DNA from: Sphaerisporangium krabiense | GTDB lineage: Bacteria; Actinomycetota; Actinomycetes; Streptosporangiales; Streptosporangiaceae | DNA: 64,000 nucleotides | Direction: 5' to 3' | Assembly: GCF_014200435.1 (NCBI RefSeq) | Contig: NZ_JACHBR010000001.1 | Location: forward strand, 4,185,501 to 4,249,500 | In this document: positions 17,200-24,027 of the stretch, piece after piece | Layout: every line of letters begins with the position of its first letter | Numbering within the stretch: the stretch's first letter is position 1 | Made by a program: the position numbers and the translations under genes | The notes under the pieces: generated by a model | Told to the model about the DNA's origin: nothing | Seen by the model: the letters and a program-made list of their open reading frames with translations, nothing else | Database searches by the model: none

Positions 17200-18311
17200 T
17201 GCGGGCGTTCGCGGCGGTCCCCGGTCGCGTCGCGGACTGGGACCGGCTGAGCGCCGGCGGGCCCATGTTCGCGACCACGGAATGGCTGGACGCGATGCGC
17301 GGCCGCGTCCCCGGCGCCGCCTACACCTTCGCGCTGCGCGAGGCGGGGGAGACCCGCCTGGCGCTCTACGGCACCGTCCTGGACCGCGAGGCGACCGGCG
17401 AGATCTTCGACCTGCCGTACATCCTGGCGGGCGACCCGCGGGTGTTCCCGCTGAGCGAGGCGTCGCGGGCCGCGCGCGCCACCTGGCGGCCGCCGCCCGC
17501 GGAGAGCTGGTACCCCAATCTGGTCGTGATGCTGCCCGGCTACGAGTGCCACGCGCTCGGCCCGCTGGCCGCCGACCCGGGCGCGCTGTCGGAGCTGGTC
17601 GGCGCGATCGTCGCCTGGGCGAAGGAGCAGGAGCTGCGCGCCGTCGCGTTCCTCTACACGCCGCCGGGCGCGGCGGCGCTCCGGCAGGCGCTGCCCGGGC
17701 ACGGCTTCACCCGCGTCCCGCTCAGCTACTCCTGCGAGCTGCCCCTGCCCGGCGCCGGGTTCGACGACTACCTGGCCGCCCTGCCGCGCAAGCAGCGCAC
17801 CGAGACCCGCAGGGAGCTGCGCGTGCTGGCCGCCGCGGGCGTGCGGGTGCGCGCGGTCCCGGTGACGGACGTCCCCGAGGACGTCGTGACGCTCAAGTGC
17901 GCCCACTCGGCCAAGTACAACGGCGGGCCCGCCGACCGGGCCAAGGTGCGCGCCCGGCTGCGAGGGCTGTGCGCCCTGCGCGACCCTCTGCTGTTCCGCG
18001 CCGAGCGGGACGGCACGCTGGTCGGCTACGGGCTCTTCGCCCGGTACGGCGACGTCTGGTACTGCGTGAGCACCGGCATGGACTACGCCCGCGCCGAGTC
18101 GCGCAACGCCTACTTCGCGACGGTCTTCTACGAGCCCGTCCGCCTCGCCCCGGAGGCCGGGGTGCGGCGCGTCCACTACGGGCAGGCCACCTGGCGCGCC
18201 AAGATGTCGCGCGGGTGCGAGGCCGTCGAGATGCCCGGCTGGGTGCGCGCCGAGGACCCGGCGCTGGCCCGGGTGGTGGCCGACAGCGCCGGAACCGTAC
18301 TGGCGTTCTGA
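17199..18311 (+). CDS. FemAB-like GNAT-fold protein 2
   Basis: 370 residues from ATG 17199, which shares one base with the previous stop (TGATG), so the two genes are coupled. It follows the FemAB-like layout: an N-terminal half with a Trp-rich ESWYPNLVVMLPG segment, then a GNAT domain with LPRKQRTETRREL (the Arg-rich acyl-donor contact seen in FemAB/BioF2 proteins), VGYGLFARYGDVWYC, and a terminal HYGQATWRAKMSRGCE. It is about as divergent from its neighbour as two different family members. The pair may work as a heterodimer like FemA/FemB or act in sequence on the same substrate. It ends 12 nt before the NDK-like gene, tail to tail. Confidence 0.8.
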   Translation: MRAFAAVPGRVADWDRLSAGGPMFATTEWLDAMRGRVPGAAYTFALREAGETRLALYGTVLDREATGEIFDLPYILAGDPRVFPLSEASRAARATWRPPPAESWYPNLVVMLPGYECHALGPLAADPGALSELVGAIVAWAKEQELRAVAFLYTPPGAAALRQALPGHGFTRVPLSYSCELPLPGAGFDDYLAALPRKQRTETRRELRVLAAAGVRVRAVPVTDVPEDVVTLKCAHSAKYNGGPADRAKVRARLRGLCALRDPLLFRAERDGTLVGYGLFARYGDVWYCVSTGMDYARAESRNAYFATVFYEPVRLAPEAGVRRVHYGQATWRAKMSRGCEAVEMPGWVRAEDPALARVVADSAGTVLAF

Positions 18312-18323
18312 GCCGCGGGCCCG

Positions 18324-19184
18324 CTAGGTGTCCTGGCGCAGCGGCGGGAAGGTCATGGAGGTCTTGAGCACCGCGTGCTCCCACGGGTCCAGGGTGAGGC
18401 CGTAGGGGGCCATCCGCTTCGCCGCGCGGGCGAGGTCGACCTGCGGGTGGTCGGGCAGGTACTCGCAGGAGAGCAGCTCCGCCAGCGGGTGGCCCGCGGG
18501 GAGCAGCGCGGCCAGCTCGGCCCCCGCGCCGGCGTGCGTGGCGCGGGCCAGCTCGGGCGCGGCCTTGCGGGCGTCGGCGGTCAGCTCGGTCCAGACGGCG
18601 GCGACCACGCGGGACCGCAGCCCGGTCACCACGTCGTCGTACTGCCTGGTCTCGGCGGGAGCGCCTGACTCCAGGAGCGCGACGAGCCCGCGCAGCTCGG
18701 CGGGGTCGTCCACCGCCGTCCCGAGGCCGGGGCCGAAGAACACCGAGGCCTCCCGCAGGGAGTCCTCGGGGCTGTCGGAGGTGTGGACGACGCCGAGCAT
18801 GGCGTTGACGGCGCGCAGGTCCCGCCGGATCGTGCCCGGGGCGGCCTCGGAGGGGTGGCTCGCGCCTTTGATCTCACGCAGCCGCGCGTGCGCCGACCCG
18901 GGCGCGCGGTCGTCGTGTGGCCGTTCCTCTACCAGCAGAGCGAGGGTGGGACCGAGGTCGAACACCAGGTCGACCTGCCGGTAGAAGTAGGCCTTCCATA
19001 CGGAAGTGATGTTGCGTTCGTGAAAGGCGTCCTGGCCGGGCGGACGATGCCAGAGCACTTCGTACCGCACGGGCGCGAACCCGTGCCGCTCCAGCGTGTC
19101 CAGGACCGGGGAGCACAGGTGACGTTTGAGCGCGTCGGGTGGAAGGAGAACGAGAACGGTCCGCTGCCAATCGATCGCTGTCAC
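18324..19184 (-). CDS. nucleoside-diphosphate-kinase-like protein with long C-terminal extension
   Basis: 286 residues from GTG 19184 (GGAG six bases upstream). The first 150 residues align with NDK: RTVLVLLPPDALKR at the N terminus, GASHPSEAAPGTIRRDL, and H134 in VVHTSDSPEDS at the place of the phosphorylated His. The Lys of the NDK motif IKPD is Pro here (LPPD), so ordinary kinase turnover is doubtful. The remaining roughly 135 residues are helical and unlike NDK, doubling the normal length. It is the last gene after the mini-ORF array. It may transfer a phosphate or nucleotidyl group to a peptide or bind nucleotides. I regard the NDK relationship as clear and the function as unknown. Confidence 0.75.
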   Translation of the reverse strand: MTAIDWQRTVLVLLPPDALKRHLCSPVLDTLERHGFAPVRYEVLWHRPPGQDAFHERNITSVWKAYFYRQVDLVFDLGPTLALLVEERPHDDRAPGSAHARLREIKGASHPSEAAPGTIRRDLRAVNAMLGVVHTSDSPEDSLREASVFFGPGLGTAVDDPAELRGLVALLESGAPAETRQYDDVVTGLRSRVVAAVWTELTADARKAAPELARATHAGAGAELAALLPAGHPLAELLSCEYLPDHPQVDLARAAKRMAPYGLTLDPWEHAVLKTSMTFPPLRQDT

Positions 19185-19232
19185 CCATCACTCCGTTTCA
19201 GGTCGACCTGTGGGGATGTCTCTTAGGGACGG

Positions 19233-19286
19233 CTAGCGCGGCGTGGTGACGCGCGGCCGGCGGGCGAGTTTGCGGCGACGGTCCAT
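19233..19286 (-). CDS. mini-ORF 5, Arg-rich 17-residue peptide
   Basis: ATG 19286 to TAG 19233 encodes MDRRRKLARRPRVTTPR. It shares MDRR and ARRPR with the other mini-ORFs but lacks their Lys-Lys-Gly end. It is the last unit of the array, 48 nt before the NDK-like gene. GAAAGG at the end of mini-ORF 4 serves as its ribosome site. Too short for standard gene callers; supported by the repeated pattern. Confidence 0.65.
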   Translation of the reverse strand: MDRRRKLARRPRVTTPR

Positions 19287-19289
19287 GGG

Positions 19290-19346
19290 TCAGCCTTTCT
19301 TCGGCGAGAGCCTGGGTCGGCGCAGCGTGTGCTTGTGACGGTCCAC
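19290..19346 (-). CDS. mini-ORF 4, basic 18-residue peptide
   Basis: GTG 19346 to TGA 19290 encodes MDRHKHTLRRPRLSPKKG. The GTG start is supported by alignment of MDR with the sibling units and by AAGAGG just upstream. Only two bases separate it from the TAG of mini-ORF 3, so it needs its own initiation rather than a fused frame. Confidence 0.63.
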   Translation of the reverse strand: MDRHKHTLRRPRLSPKKG

Positions 19347-19348
19347 GA

Positions 19349-19399
19349 CTACCTCTTCTTGGGCTTGGTGATCTTGGGGCGGCGTGCCTGGAGAGCCAT
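19349..19399 (-). CDS. mini-ORF 3, basic 16-residue peptide
   Basis: ATG 19399 to TAG 19349 encodes MALQARRPKITKPKKR. It keeps the central ARRPK but lacks the MDRR start. AAGAAGGGA lies eight bases upstream, and a TGA in the same frame directly precedes it, so the start is fixed. Confidence 0.62.
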   Translation of the reverse strand: MALQARRPKITKPKKR

Positions 19400-19402
19400 G
19401 TT

Positions 19403-19465
19403 TCATCCCTTCTTGCTCAGTGGGACGTCGTGCGGAGCGGCGTTACGGACCGGTGGTCTGTAACG
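19403..19465 (-). other. possible decayed mini-ORF between units 2 and 3
   Basis: The frame running on from the TGA of mini-ORF 2 stays open for 20 codons and ends LSKKG-stop, close to the LSPKKG-stop of mini-ORF 4. It has no ATG, GTG or TTG. It may be a sixth unit that lost its start, or simply spacer that keeps a ribosome site for unit 3. Confidence 0.35.
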
Positions 19466-19516
19466 TCAGCCCTTCTTGACTCGGGGGCGGCGCGCCTGCT
19501 GGTGACGACGGTCCAT
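19466..19516 (-). CDS. mini-ORF 2, Arg-rich 16-residue peptide
   Basis: ATG 19516 to TGA 19466 encodes MDRRHQQARRPRVKKG. It begins three bases after the stop of mini-ORF 1 and uses the GGAAGGG of that gene's end as ribosome site. It is the unit closest to the array consensus MDRR-x3-ARRPR-x(2-4)-KKG. Confidence 0.65.
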   Translation of the reverse strand: MDRRHQQARRPRVKKG

Positions 19517-19519
19517 GTC

Positions 19520-19573
19520 TCAGCCCTTCCGGGAGGGCTTCGGACGACGAAGAGCCAATCTGCGACGATCCAT
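19520..19573 (-). CDS. mini-ORF 1, Arg-rich 17-residue peptide
   Basis: ATG 19573 to TGA 19520 encodes MDRRRLALRRPKPSRKG. AGGGAGAACGGC precedes the ATG. It opens the array about 100 nt after the M16 peptidase stop, behind an AT-rich stretch that may carry a promoter. Function unknown; the peptides are too short for a leader plus core of known RiPP classes. Confidence 0.65.
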   Translation of the reverse strand: MDRRRLALRRPKPSRKG

Positions 19574-19674
19574 GCCGTTCTCCCTAACTTGTCCGGATAC
19601 TGATGGAATGCGACTTTTACGTGCACTCCTAGCGAACAAACGCTATAAAGCAGAGTTTTCGGTCCGACCCGGAT
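19574..19674 (-). promoter_or_regulatory. AT-rich leader upstream of mini-ORF array
   Basis: These 101 bp between the M16 stop and mini-ORF 1 are visibly more AT-rich than the surrounding DNA. They may hold a separate promoter (TAAAAG on the minus strand near 19620 is a weak -10 candidate) so the array can be expressed independently of the peptidase. No clear -35 is seen. Confidence 0.4.
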
Positions 19675-20901
19675 CTAGTCAATACCGGCGACCGTGATCA
19701 CCAAGGGTTTCAGCGCCGTCCGCAGGCTCTCCAGCACGTCCTCGGCCGTCACGGCGCGGATGGCCTCGATGTGACCGGCCAGCGTCCAGGACGGATGGCC
19801 GGGGATCAGCCCGTAGCGGCCGTAGAGCAGAGCCTCCTCCAGCGACTGCTCGGTCTCCAGCTGGAGCAGGCCGGCCGCGCGCCGCGTGGCCAGCTCGACC
19901 TCGCCGGCGGTCCACCCGTCCTCCGCCCGCCGGTTCAGCAGGGTGGTCGCGGTCTCCACGACCTCCTCCACGTGCTCGGGCGCGGTGGCGACGAAGGCGC
20001 GCCACACGCCGGTGTCGCGGTAGGCGTTGGTGAAGGCCCACATGTCGTAGGCGAGCCCGCGCCGGTTCCTGATCTCCTCGAACAGCAGCGCCGAGCTGGC
20101 CCCGCCGATCAGGTCCATGAGCACCTGCCAGGCCGGCAGCAGCCGGTGGCCGTACGGCACGGCGGGCCCGCCCAGCACGACCCCGGCCGACTCGTTGTTC
20201 AGGGGCAGGTGGCGACGCCCGCCGCCGACGCTCGGGCCGCCGTCCTCGCGCGGGACGCCCCCGGACGGCAGCGCGGACACCGGCCCGGACTCCAGGACCT
20301 CCAGCACGGCCTCGGGGGAGAGGTCGCCGCAGACGATCACCCCCGCCGAGGCGCCGCGCACCCACCGCGCGTGGAAGCCGTGCAGGTCCTCCAGGGTCAC
20401 CCGGCCCACGCTCTCCGCGGTGCCGCCCACCGGCCGGCCCAGCGGGTGCTCGCCGAACGCGACGTCGTAGAAGACGTCGTGGACGACGTCGAACGGGTCG
20501 CCCGCGGCGAGCCGCAGCTCCTCCTGCACGACCTTGCGCTCGGACTCCAGGACCTCCTCGGTCAGGCCGGGCTCGGCGAGCGCGCGGGCGAGGACCGCGA
20601 GCGCGGTCCGCGCCTCGGGCGAGGGCACCCGGCCGTAGAGGACGAGGTGGTCGCGGCTGGTGATCGCGTTGCCCTCGCCGCCGAGGCCCTCCAGCAGGTC
20701 GATCGGGCGGCCGGAGCCGTCGGCCAGGGGCGCCTGCATGAGGATGTGCTCCAGCAGGTGGGTGCCGCCCGCGACGGACTCCTGCTCGTACCGGGAGCCG
20801 GTGAGCAGCCACAGCGTCACCGTGGTCGCGGTCGCGCCCGGCCGGTGCAGCACCAGCACGGGGACGCCGTTGGCCAGGGTCGTGCGCACGGGCGCCCTCA
20901 C
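19675..20901 (-). CDS. M16 family zinc peptidase
   Basis: 408 residues from GTG 20901, overlapping the upstream stop as GTGA. The inverted zinc motif is HLLEH at residues 48-52, followed 76 residues later by E128 in VVQEELRL, the exact spacing of active M16 peptidases. The C-terminal RNRRGLAYDMWAF carries the Arg/Tyr substrate-binding pair. Members of this clan degrade or cut small peptides and process precursors such as PqqA-type or AlbE/F-type RiPPs. It is followed directly by the array of basic mini-peptides, and M16 enzymes often cut next to basic residues, so the mini-peptides or the 47-residue peptide are natural substrate candidates. No secretion signal is seen. Confidence 0.88.
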   Translation of the reverse strand: MRAPVRTTLANGVPVLVLHRPGATATTVTLWLLTGSRYEQESVAGGTHLLEHILMQAPLADGSGRPIDLLEGLGGEGNAITSRDHLVLYGRVPSPEARTALAVLARALAEPGLTEEVLESERKVVQEELRLAAGDPFDVVHDVFYDVAFGEHPLGRPVGGTAESVGRVTLEDLHGFHARWVRGASAGVIVCGDLSPEAVLEVLESGPVSALPSGGVPREDGGPSVGGGRRHLPLNNESAGVVLGGPAVPYGHRLLPAWQVLMDLIGGASSALLFEEIRNRRGLAYDMWAFTNAYRDTGVWRAFVATAPEHVEEVVETATTLLNRRAEDGWTAGEVELATRRAAGLLQLETEQSLEEALLYGRYGLIPGHPSWTLAGHIEAIRAVTAEDVLESLRTALKPLVITVAGID

Positions 20902-22097
20902 GCGTCCCCCTCGCCGCTCTTCTCGACGCCTTCGGGGCCGCCGAGGCCGCCGACGGCCTGCGCGCCCTCCAGCGCCGCCTCGTCGATCTCCTCGCCGTGC
21001 ACGAGCACGAACCCGCCGGCCGGGGTGTCGGCCCACAGCGTGCCGCCCCGTTCGCGCAGGGTCGCGCGCTCGGCGTGGTGGTCGCCGGCGACGGGCAGCG
21101 CGAACAGCACCAGCCCCGCCTCCAGCGCCGTCCTGCCGCTCACCCTGCTCTCGGTGAGCCGCCACGCGCGACGGCCGATCGGGCCCGAACGTCCGGCCAT
21201 CATGCGGTTCTGCAGTTCGAGCAGCGCGAAGCTCATCGGACGCCGCAGGCCGCGCGCCGCCGTCGCGCGCCGCCGCGCCCGCCCGGCACGGGTGAGCGTG
21301 CGCAGGTCGCCGGGCAGGCGGGGGACTTCGAGGGAGGCGGCGTCCAGCAGCCCGGCCAGCTCGGCGTACTCGGGCCACAGGCCGATCTCGTGGACGGCGA
21401 GCGCGCAGGAGTTCAGCACGTGGCGCGGCGCCCCGTCGAGCTGCACGGCGGCGTCCACCAGGTCGCGGGCCCGGAACGGCTGCTCGAAGCGTTCGAGCAG
21501 CAGCGCCACCAGGTTCTTGGCGATCGGCTCCTCGCACGGCGGGGGGAGCGCGCGCCGGGCGGGGACGCCGACCCGGTCGGCGAGCATGGCCATCGTGCTC
21601 AGCTCGACGGCGTACGGCAGCCCGTACGGGTCGTCGGCCTGCCTGCGCATGCTGACCAGGAACTGGAGCCGTCCCTCGAACTTCAGGAAGGTCGCGCTGT
21701 GCAGCGCCCAGCCCTCCTCGACCAGCCAGGTGACGATCGGCCAGACCCGGTCCTCGTCGGGGACCCAGTAGTCCAGGTCGTTCATGGTCCGCACCAGGGG
21801 CTCGGGGTAGCGCGCGGCCACCTCCAGGCCCTTGAAGGTGACGGGATCGCCGAAGCGGGCGGCGATGCGCTCCTGGAGGTCGCGGTAGAAGGCCATCCGG
21901 CCCCGGAACCGGGACAGCTCGTGGGAGAGGCCGGGGCCGAGCTCGCGTCCGTCCCGCTCCCAGGCGCTCAACAGGGTGGCGAGGAAGGACGGCTGCTCGG
22001 TGCGGGTGACGTGGAGCACCTCGCCGGGCGTCTCCATGTCCTGGCCCGTCACCGTGGCCAGGATCTCTTCAAGCTCGCCCGACGTCAGCCCGATCAC
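20898..22097 (-). CDS. nucleotidyltransferase family protein (NTP_transf_5 type)
   Basis: 399 residues from GTG 22097, with AAGGA eight bases upstream. KGLEVAARYPEP followed by TMNDLDYWV, with D107 and D109, is the pattern of the NTP_transf_5 group of nucleotidyltransferases, whose members occur in lasso-peptide and other RiPP clusters as tailoring enzymes. They are thought to transfer a nucleotidyl or related group, using metal held by the two Asp. The C-terminal 150 residues are helical, then form a short beta-rich region. It is the first gene of the operon 22097-18324 with the M16 peptidase, mini-ORFs and NDK-like protein. The link of nucleotidyltransferase, NDK-like and phosphodiesterase-like proteins suggests phosphoryl chemistry in the pathway. 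Confidence 0.78.
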   Translation of the reverse strand: MIGLTSGELEEILATVTGQDMETPGEVLHVTRTEQPSFLATLLSAWERDGRELGPGLSHELSRFRGRMAFYRDLQERIAARFGDPVTFKGLEVAARYPEPLVRTMNDLDYWVPDEDRVWPIVTWLVEEGWALHSATFLKFEGRLQFLVSMRRQADDPYGLPYAVELSTMAMLADRVGVPARRALPPPCEEPIAKNLVALLLERFEQPFRARDLVDAAVQLDGAPRHVLNSCALAVHEIGLWPEYAELAGLLDAASLEVPRLPGDLRTLTRAGRARRRATAARGLRRPMSFALLELQNRMMAGRSGPIGRRAWRLTESRVSGRTALEAGLVLFALPVAGDHHAERATLRERGGTLWADTPAGGFVLVHGEEIDEAALEGAQAVGGLGGPEGVEKSGEGDA

Positions 22098-22464
22098 GTG
22101 GTTCCGTCCTTCTGGCCCGGTCGTTCCAGGGGGATCTTCCCGACGACTCTGACAGATGACACTGTCTCCGACAAGACGTCTTCGGGCCGCGTCGTGGGCA
22201 GAAAATTACGCAGGGTAGTCGATTTCCCAGCAAACCTATCCATATAGCAGGCCGGTGCCGGATTCCCCTGGATCGTTCCTTACAGGTACATGAGTGACAC
22301 TCGCGTCGCGCGGGTGATCGCGGTCCCGGAAGGGCCTCGGTGGCGGTGTGTGGCCGTCACGTGAATGGGGTCTTGACGATGTGCTCGCAGGTAAGGGACC
22401 GCTATTTACTCTTAGGAAACTTTCCTTTATATTCTCGGGCATCCCCCCAGGAAAGGAGCGTGGT
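22098..22464. other. 367-bp divergent intergenic region
   Basis: The left side carries the promoter region of the nucleotidyltransferase operon: an AT-rich stretch near 22200-22245, with TTGCTG and a TAATTT-like -10 on the minus strand. The right side carries the chitin monooxygenase promoter and the AGGAAA palindrome at 22414. No coding sequence is supported. Confidence 0.5.
22414..22426 (+). promoter_or_regulatory. AGGAAA-C-TTTCCT palindrome, candidate operator
   Basis: A perfect inverted repeat of 6-bp arms around one central base, 39 nt upstream of the LPMO start codon. A near copy, TAGGAAACTTTCTT, lies upstream of the secreted protein gene at 26223. I infer a shared repressor for secreted proteins. 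Confidence 0.5.
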
Positions 22465-23208
22465 ATGCGGAAAAAGATCATGTACGGAGCGACCGCGCTA
22501 GTCGCAGCAGGCGTCACGGTGCTCTCCGCCACCCCTGCCTCGGCCCACGGTTACATCTCCCAGCCGCCGAGCCGTCAGGCGTTCTGCGCCCAGCGCGTGG
22601 TGCCGGACTGCGGTGACATCGTCTACGAGCCGCAGAGCGTCGAGGCCCCCAAGGGCTCGCGCGCCTGCAACGGCGGCGGCACCCGCTTCGCCGTGCTGAA
22701 CGACGACAGCAAGGCGTGGCCCGCCACGAACGTCGGCACCTCGGTGACGTTCAACTGGATCCTCACGGCCCGGCACGCCACCAGCACGTGGGAGTACTAC
22801 ATCGGCAACACCCGCGTGGCCGTCTTCAACGACGGTGGCAAGCAGCCCGGCGCGACCGTGCAGCACACGGTGAACCTCTCCGGCTTCAGCGGCAGGCAGA
22901 AGCTGCTCGCCGTCTGGAACATCGCCGACACGATCAACGCGTTCTACAACTGCGTCGACCTCCAGATCGGTGGCGGCGGCCCCGGCACGCCGACCCCGAC
23001 CCCCACGCCGACCGTCACCCCGACGCGGACCCCGACCCCGACCCCGACGCCCACCGCCACCGCGAGCGGCACCTGGGCCGCGGGCAAGGCCTACAAGACC
23101 GGTGACGTGGTCACCTACAACGGTGTCACCTACCGCTGCCTGCAGCCGCACACCGCGATCCAGGGCTGGGAGCCCCCGAACGTTCCCGCCCTGTGGGCGA
23201 CGGCCTGA
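22465..23208 (+). CDS. AA10 lytic polysaccharide monooxygenase with CBM5/12
   Basis: 247 residues from ATG 22465 with AAGGAGCG upstream. The Sec signal peptide ends in TPASA, giving a mature N terminus His28 (HGYISQPPSR), the first His of the copper histidine brace that defines LPMOs. The AA10 domain runs to about residue 170, then a Pro/Thr linker and a C-terminal chitin-binding CBM5/12 domain (TWAAGKAYKTGDVVTYNG). It is secreted and cuts chitin or cellulose chains oxidatively. CBM5/12 points to chitin. A palindromic operator candidate sits in its promoter. It is oriented away from the natural-product locus and marks its right border. Confidence 0.95.
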   Translation: MRKKIMYGATALVAAGVTVLSATPASAHGYISQPPSRQAFCAQRVVPDCGDIVYEPQSVEAPKGSRACNGGGTRFAVLNDDSKAWPATNVGTSVTFNWILTARHATSTWEYYIGNTRVAVFNDGGKQPGATVQHTVNLSGFSGRQKLLAVWNIADTINAFYNCVDLQIGGGGPGTPTPTPTPTVTPTRTPTPTPTPTATASGTWAAGKAYKTGDVVTYNGVTYRCLQPHTAIQGWEPPNVPALWATA

Positions 23209-23224
23209 TCCGATCCCTGTGGGT

Positions 23225-23262
23225 CCCGCCTCCGTGACCGGCCGATCGCCGACGGAGGCGGG
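23225..23262 (+). terminator. terminator hairpin after LPMO gene
   Basis: CCCGCCTCCGT at 23225-23235 pairs with ACGGAGGCGGG at 23252-23262, an 11-bp stem with a 16-nt loop, 16 nt after the LPMO stop. Confidence 0.7.
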
Positions 23263-23382
23263 CCCGGACGAGTGACCCGGGAGCGAGGCCGCCCCCGCCC
23301 CGGCCAGGTACGGCCCGGCCGGGACGGGGGGCCCGCTCCCGTACGTGTCCCCGCACACCGTCGATGAGAGAAGCCGGTCACG

Positions 23383-23991
23383 ATGAAGCGCGCCGCCCTC
23401 GCCCTCGCCGCCGCAGCGAGCCTGATGGTGCTCCCCGCCTGCGGCGCGGCCGGGGCCTCCCCCTCCTCGACCGCGTACCCCACGCCCGCGTCGCTGCCGC
23501 CGTTCCCCCCGGCGCCAGGAGCGAAGAACAACGCCGACGTGCAGTTCCTGCAGATGCTGATCCCGCACCACAAGCAGGCGATCCAGATGGCCGAGATGGC
23601 CAGGACCAAGGCCGTCCACCAGGACGTCAGGGACCTCGCCAACGCCATCGCGGTCACCCAGACCTACGAGGTGCGGACCATGACCACGTGGCTGCTGGAC
23701 TGGAAGAAGTCGCTCACGCTCAGCGGTCGCGTCAAGACCGAGCACGAGGAGCACTCCGAGACCAGGCAGTCCGACATCGCCGACCTCGGCCGCATGGAGG
23801 GGGCCAAGTTCGAGAGCACGTTCCTCGCCATGCTGATCGCCCACCAGCACAACGCCATCGCGATGGCGCGCGACGAGTACGCCAAGGGCAAGAACGTCGA
23901 GGTCCGCAACCTGGCGCACCGCATCGACCTGTCGCGCACGGCGCAGGTGCAGGAGATGCTCAAGGCGATGAACCGGCCCTCCGGCACGTGA
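23383..23991 (+). CDS. DUF305 family lipoprotein
   Basis: 202 residues from ATG 23383. A lipoprotein signal ends in the lipobox LPAC with the lipidated Cys at residue 20. Two copies of the DUF305 helical motif follow: HHKQAIQMAEM in the first half and AHQHNAIAMARDE in the second, each with His and Met that could bind copper or another metal. It is anchored at the outer face of the membrane. DUF305 proteins often sit near copper-handling genes, and an LPMO, which needs copper, lies just upstream; any link is inference. A secreted metal-binding role is likely but not proven. Confidence 0.9.
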   Translation: MKRAALALAAAASLMVLPACGAAGASPSSTAYPTPASLPPFPPAPGAKNNADVQFLQMLIPHHKQAIQMAEMARTKAVHQDVRDLANAIAVTQTYEVRTMTTWLLDWKKSLTLSGRVKTEHEEHSETRQSDIADLGRMEGAKFESTFLAMLIAHQHNAIAMARDEYAKGKNVEVRNLAHRIDLSRTAQVQEMLKAMNRPSGT

Positions 23992-24027
23992 ATCGCCGGT
24001 GAGGGCCGCCGTCCGTAGACTTGGCCG

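Noticed and set aside
22979..23069. CRISPR-like or microsatellite repeat
   Set aside because: It is the Pro/Thr linker coding sequence of the LPMO, a protein-level repeat.
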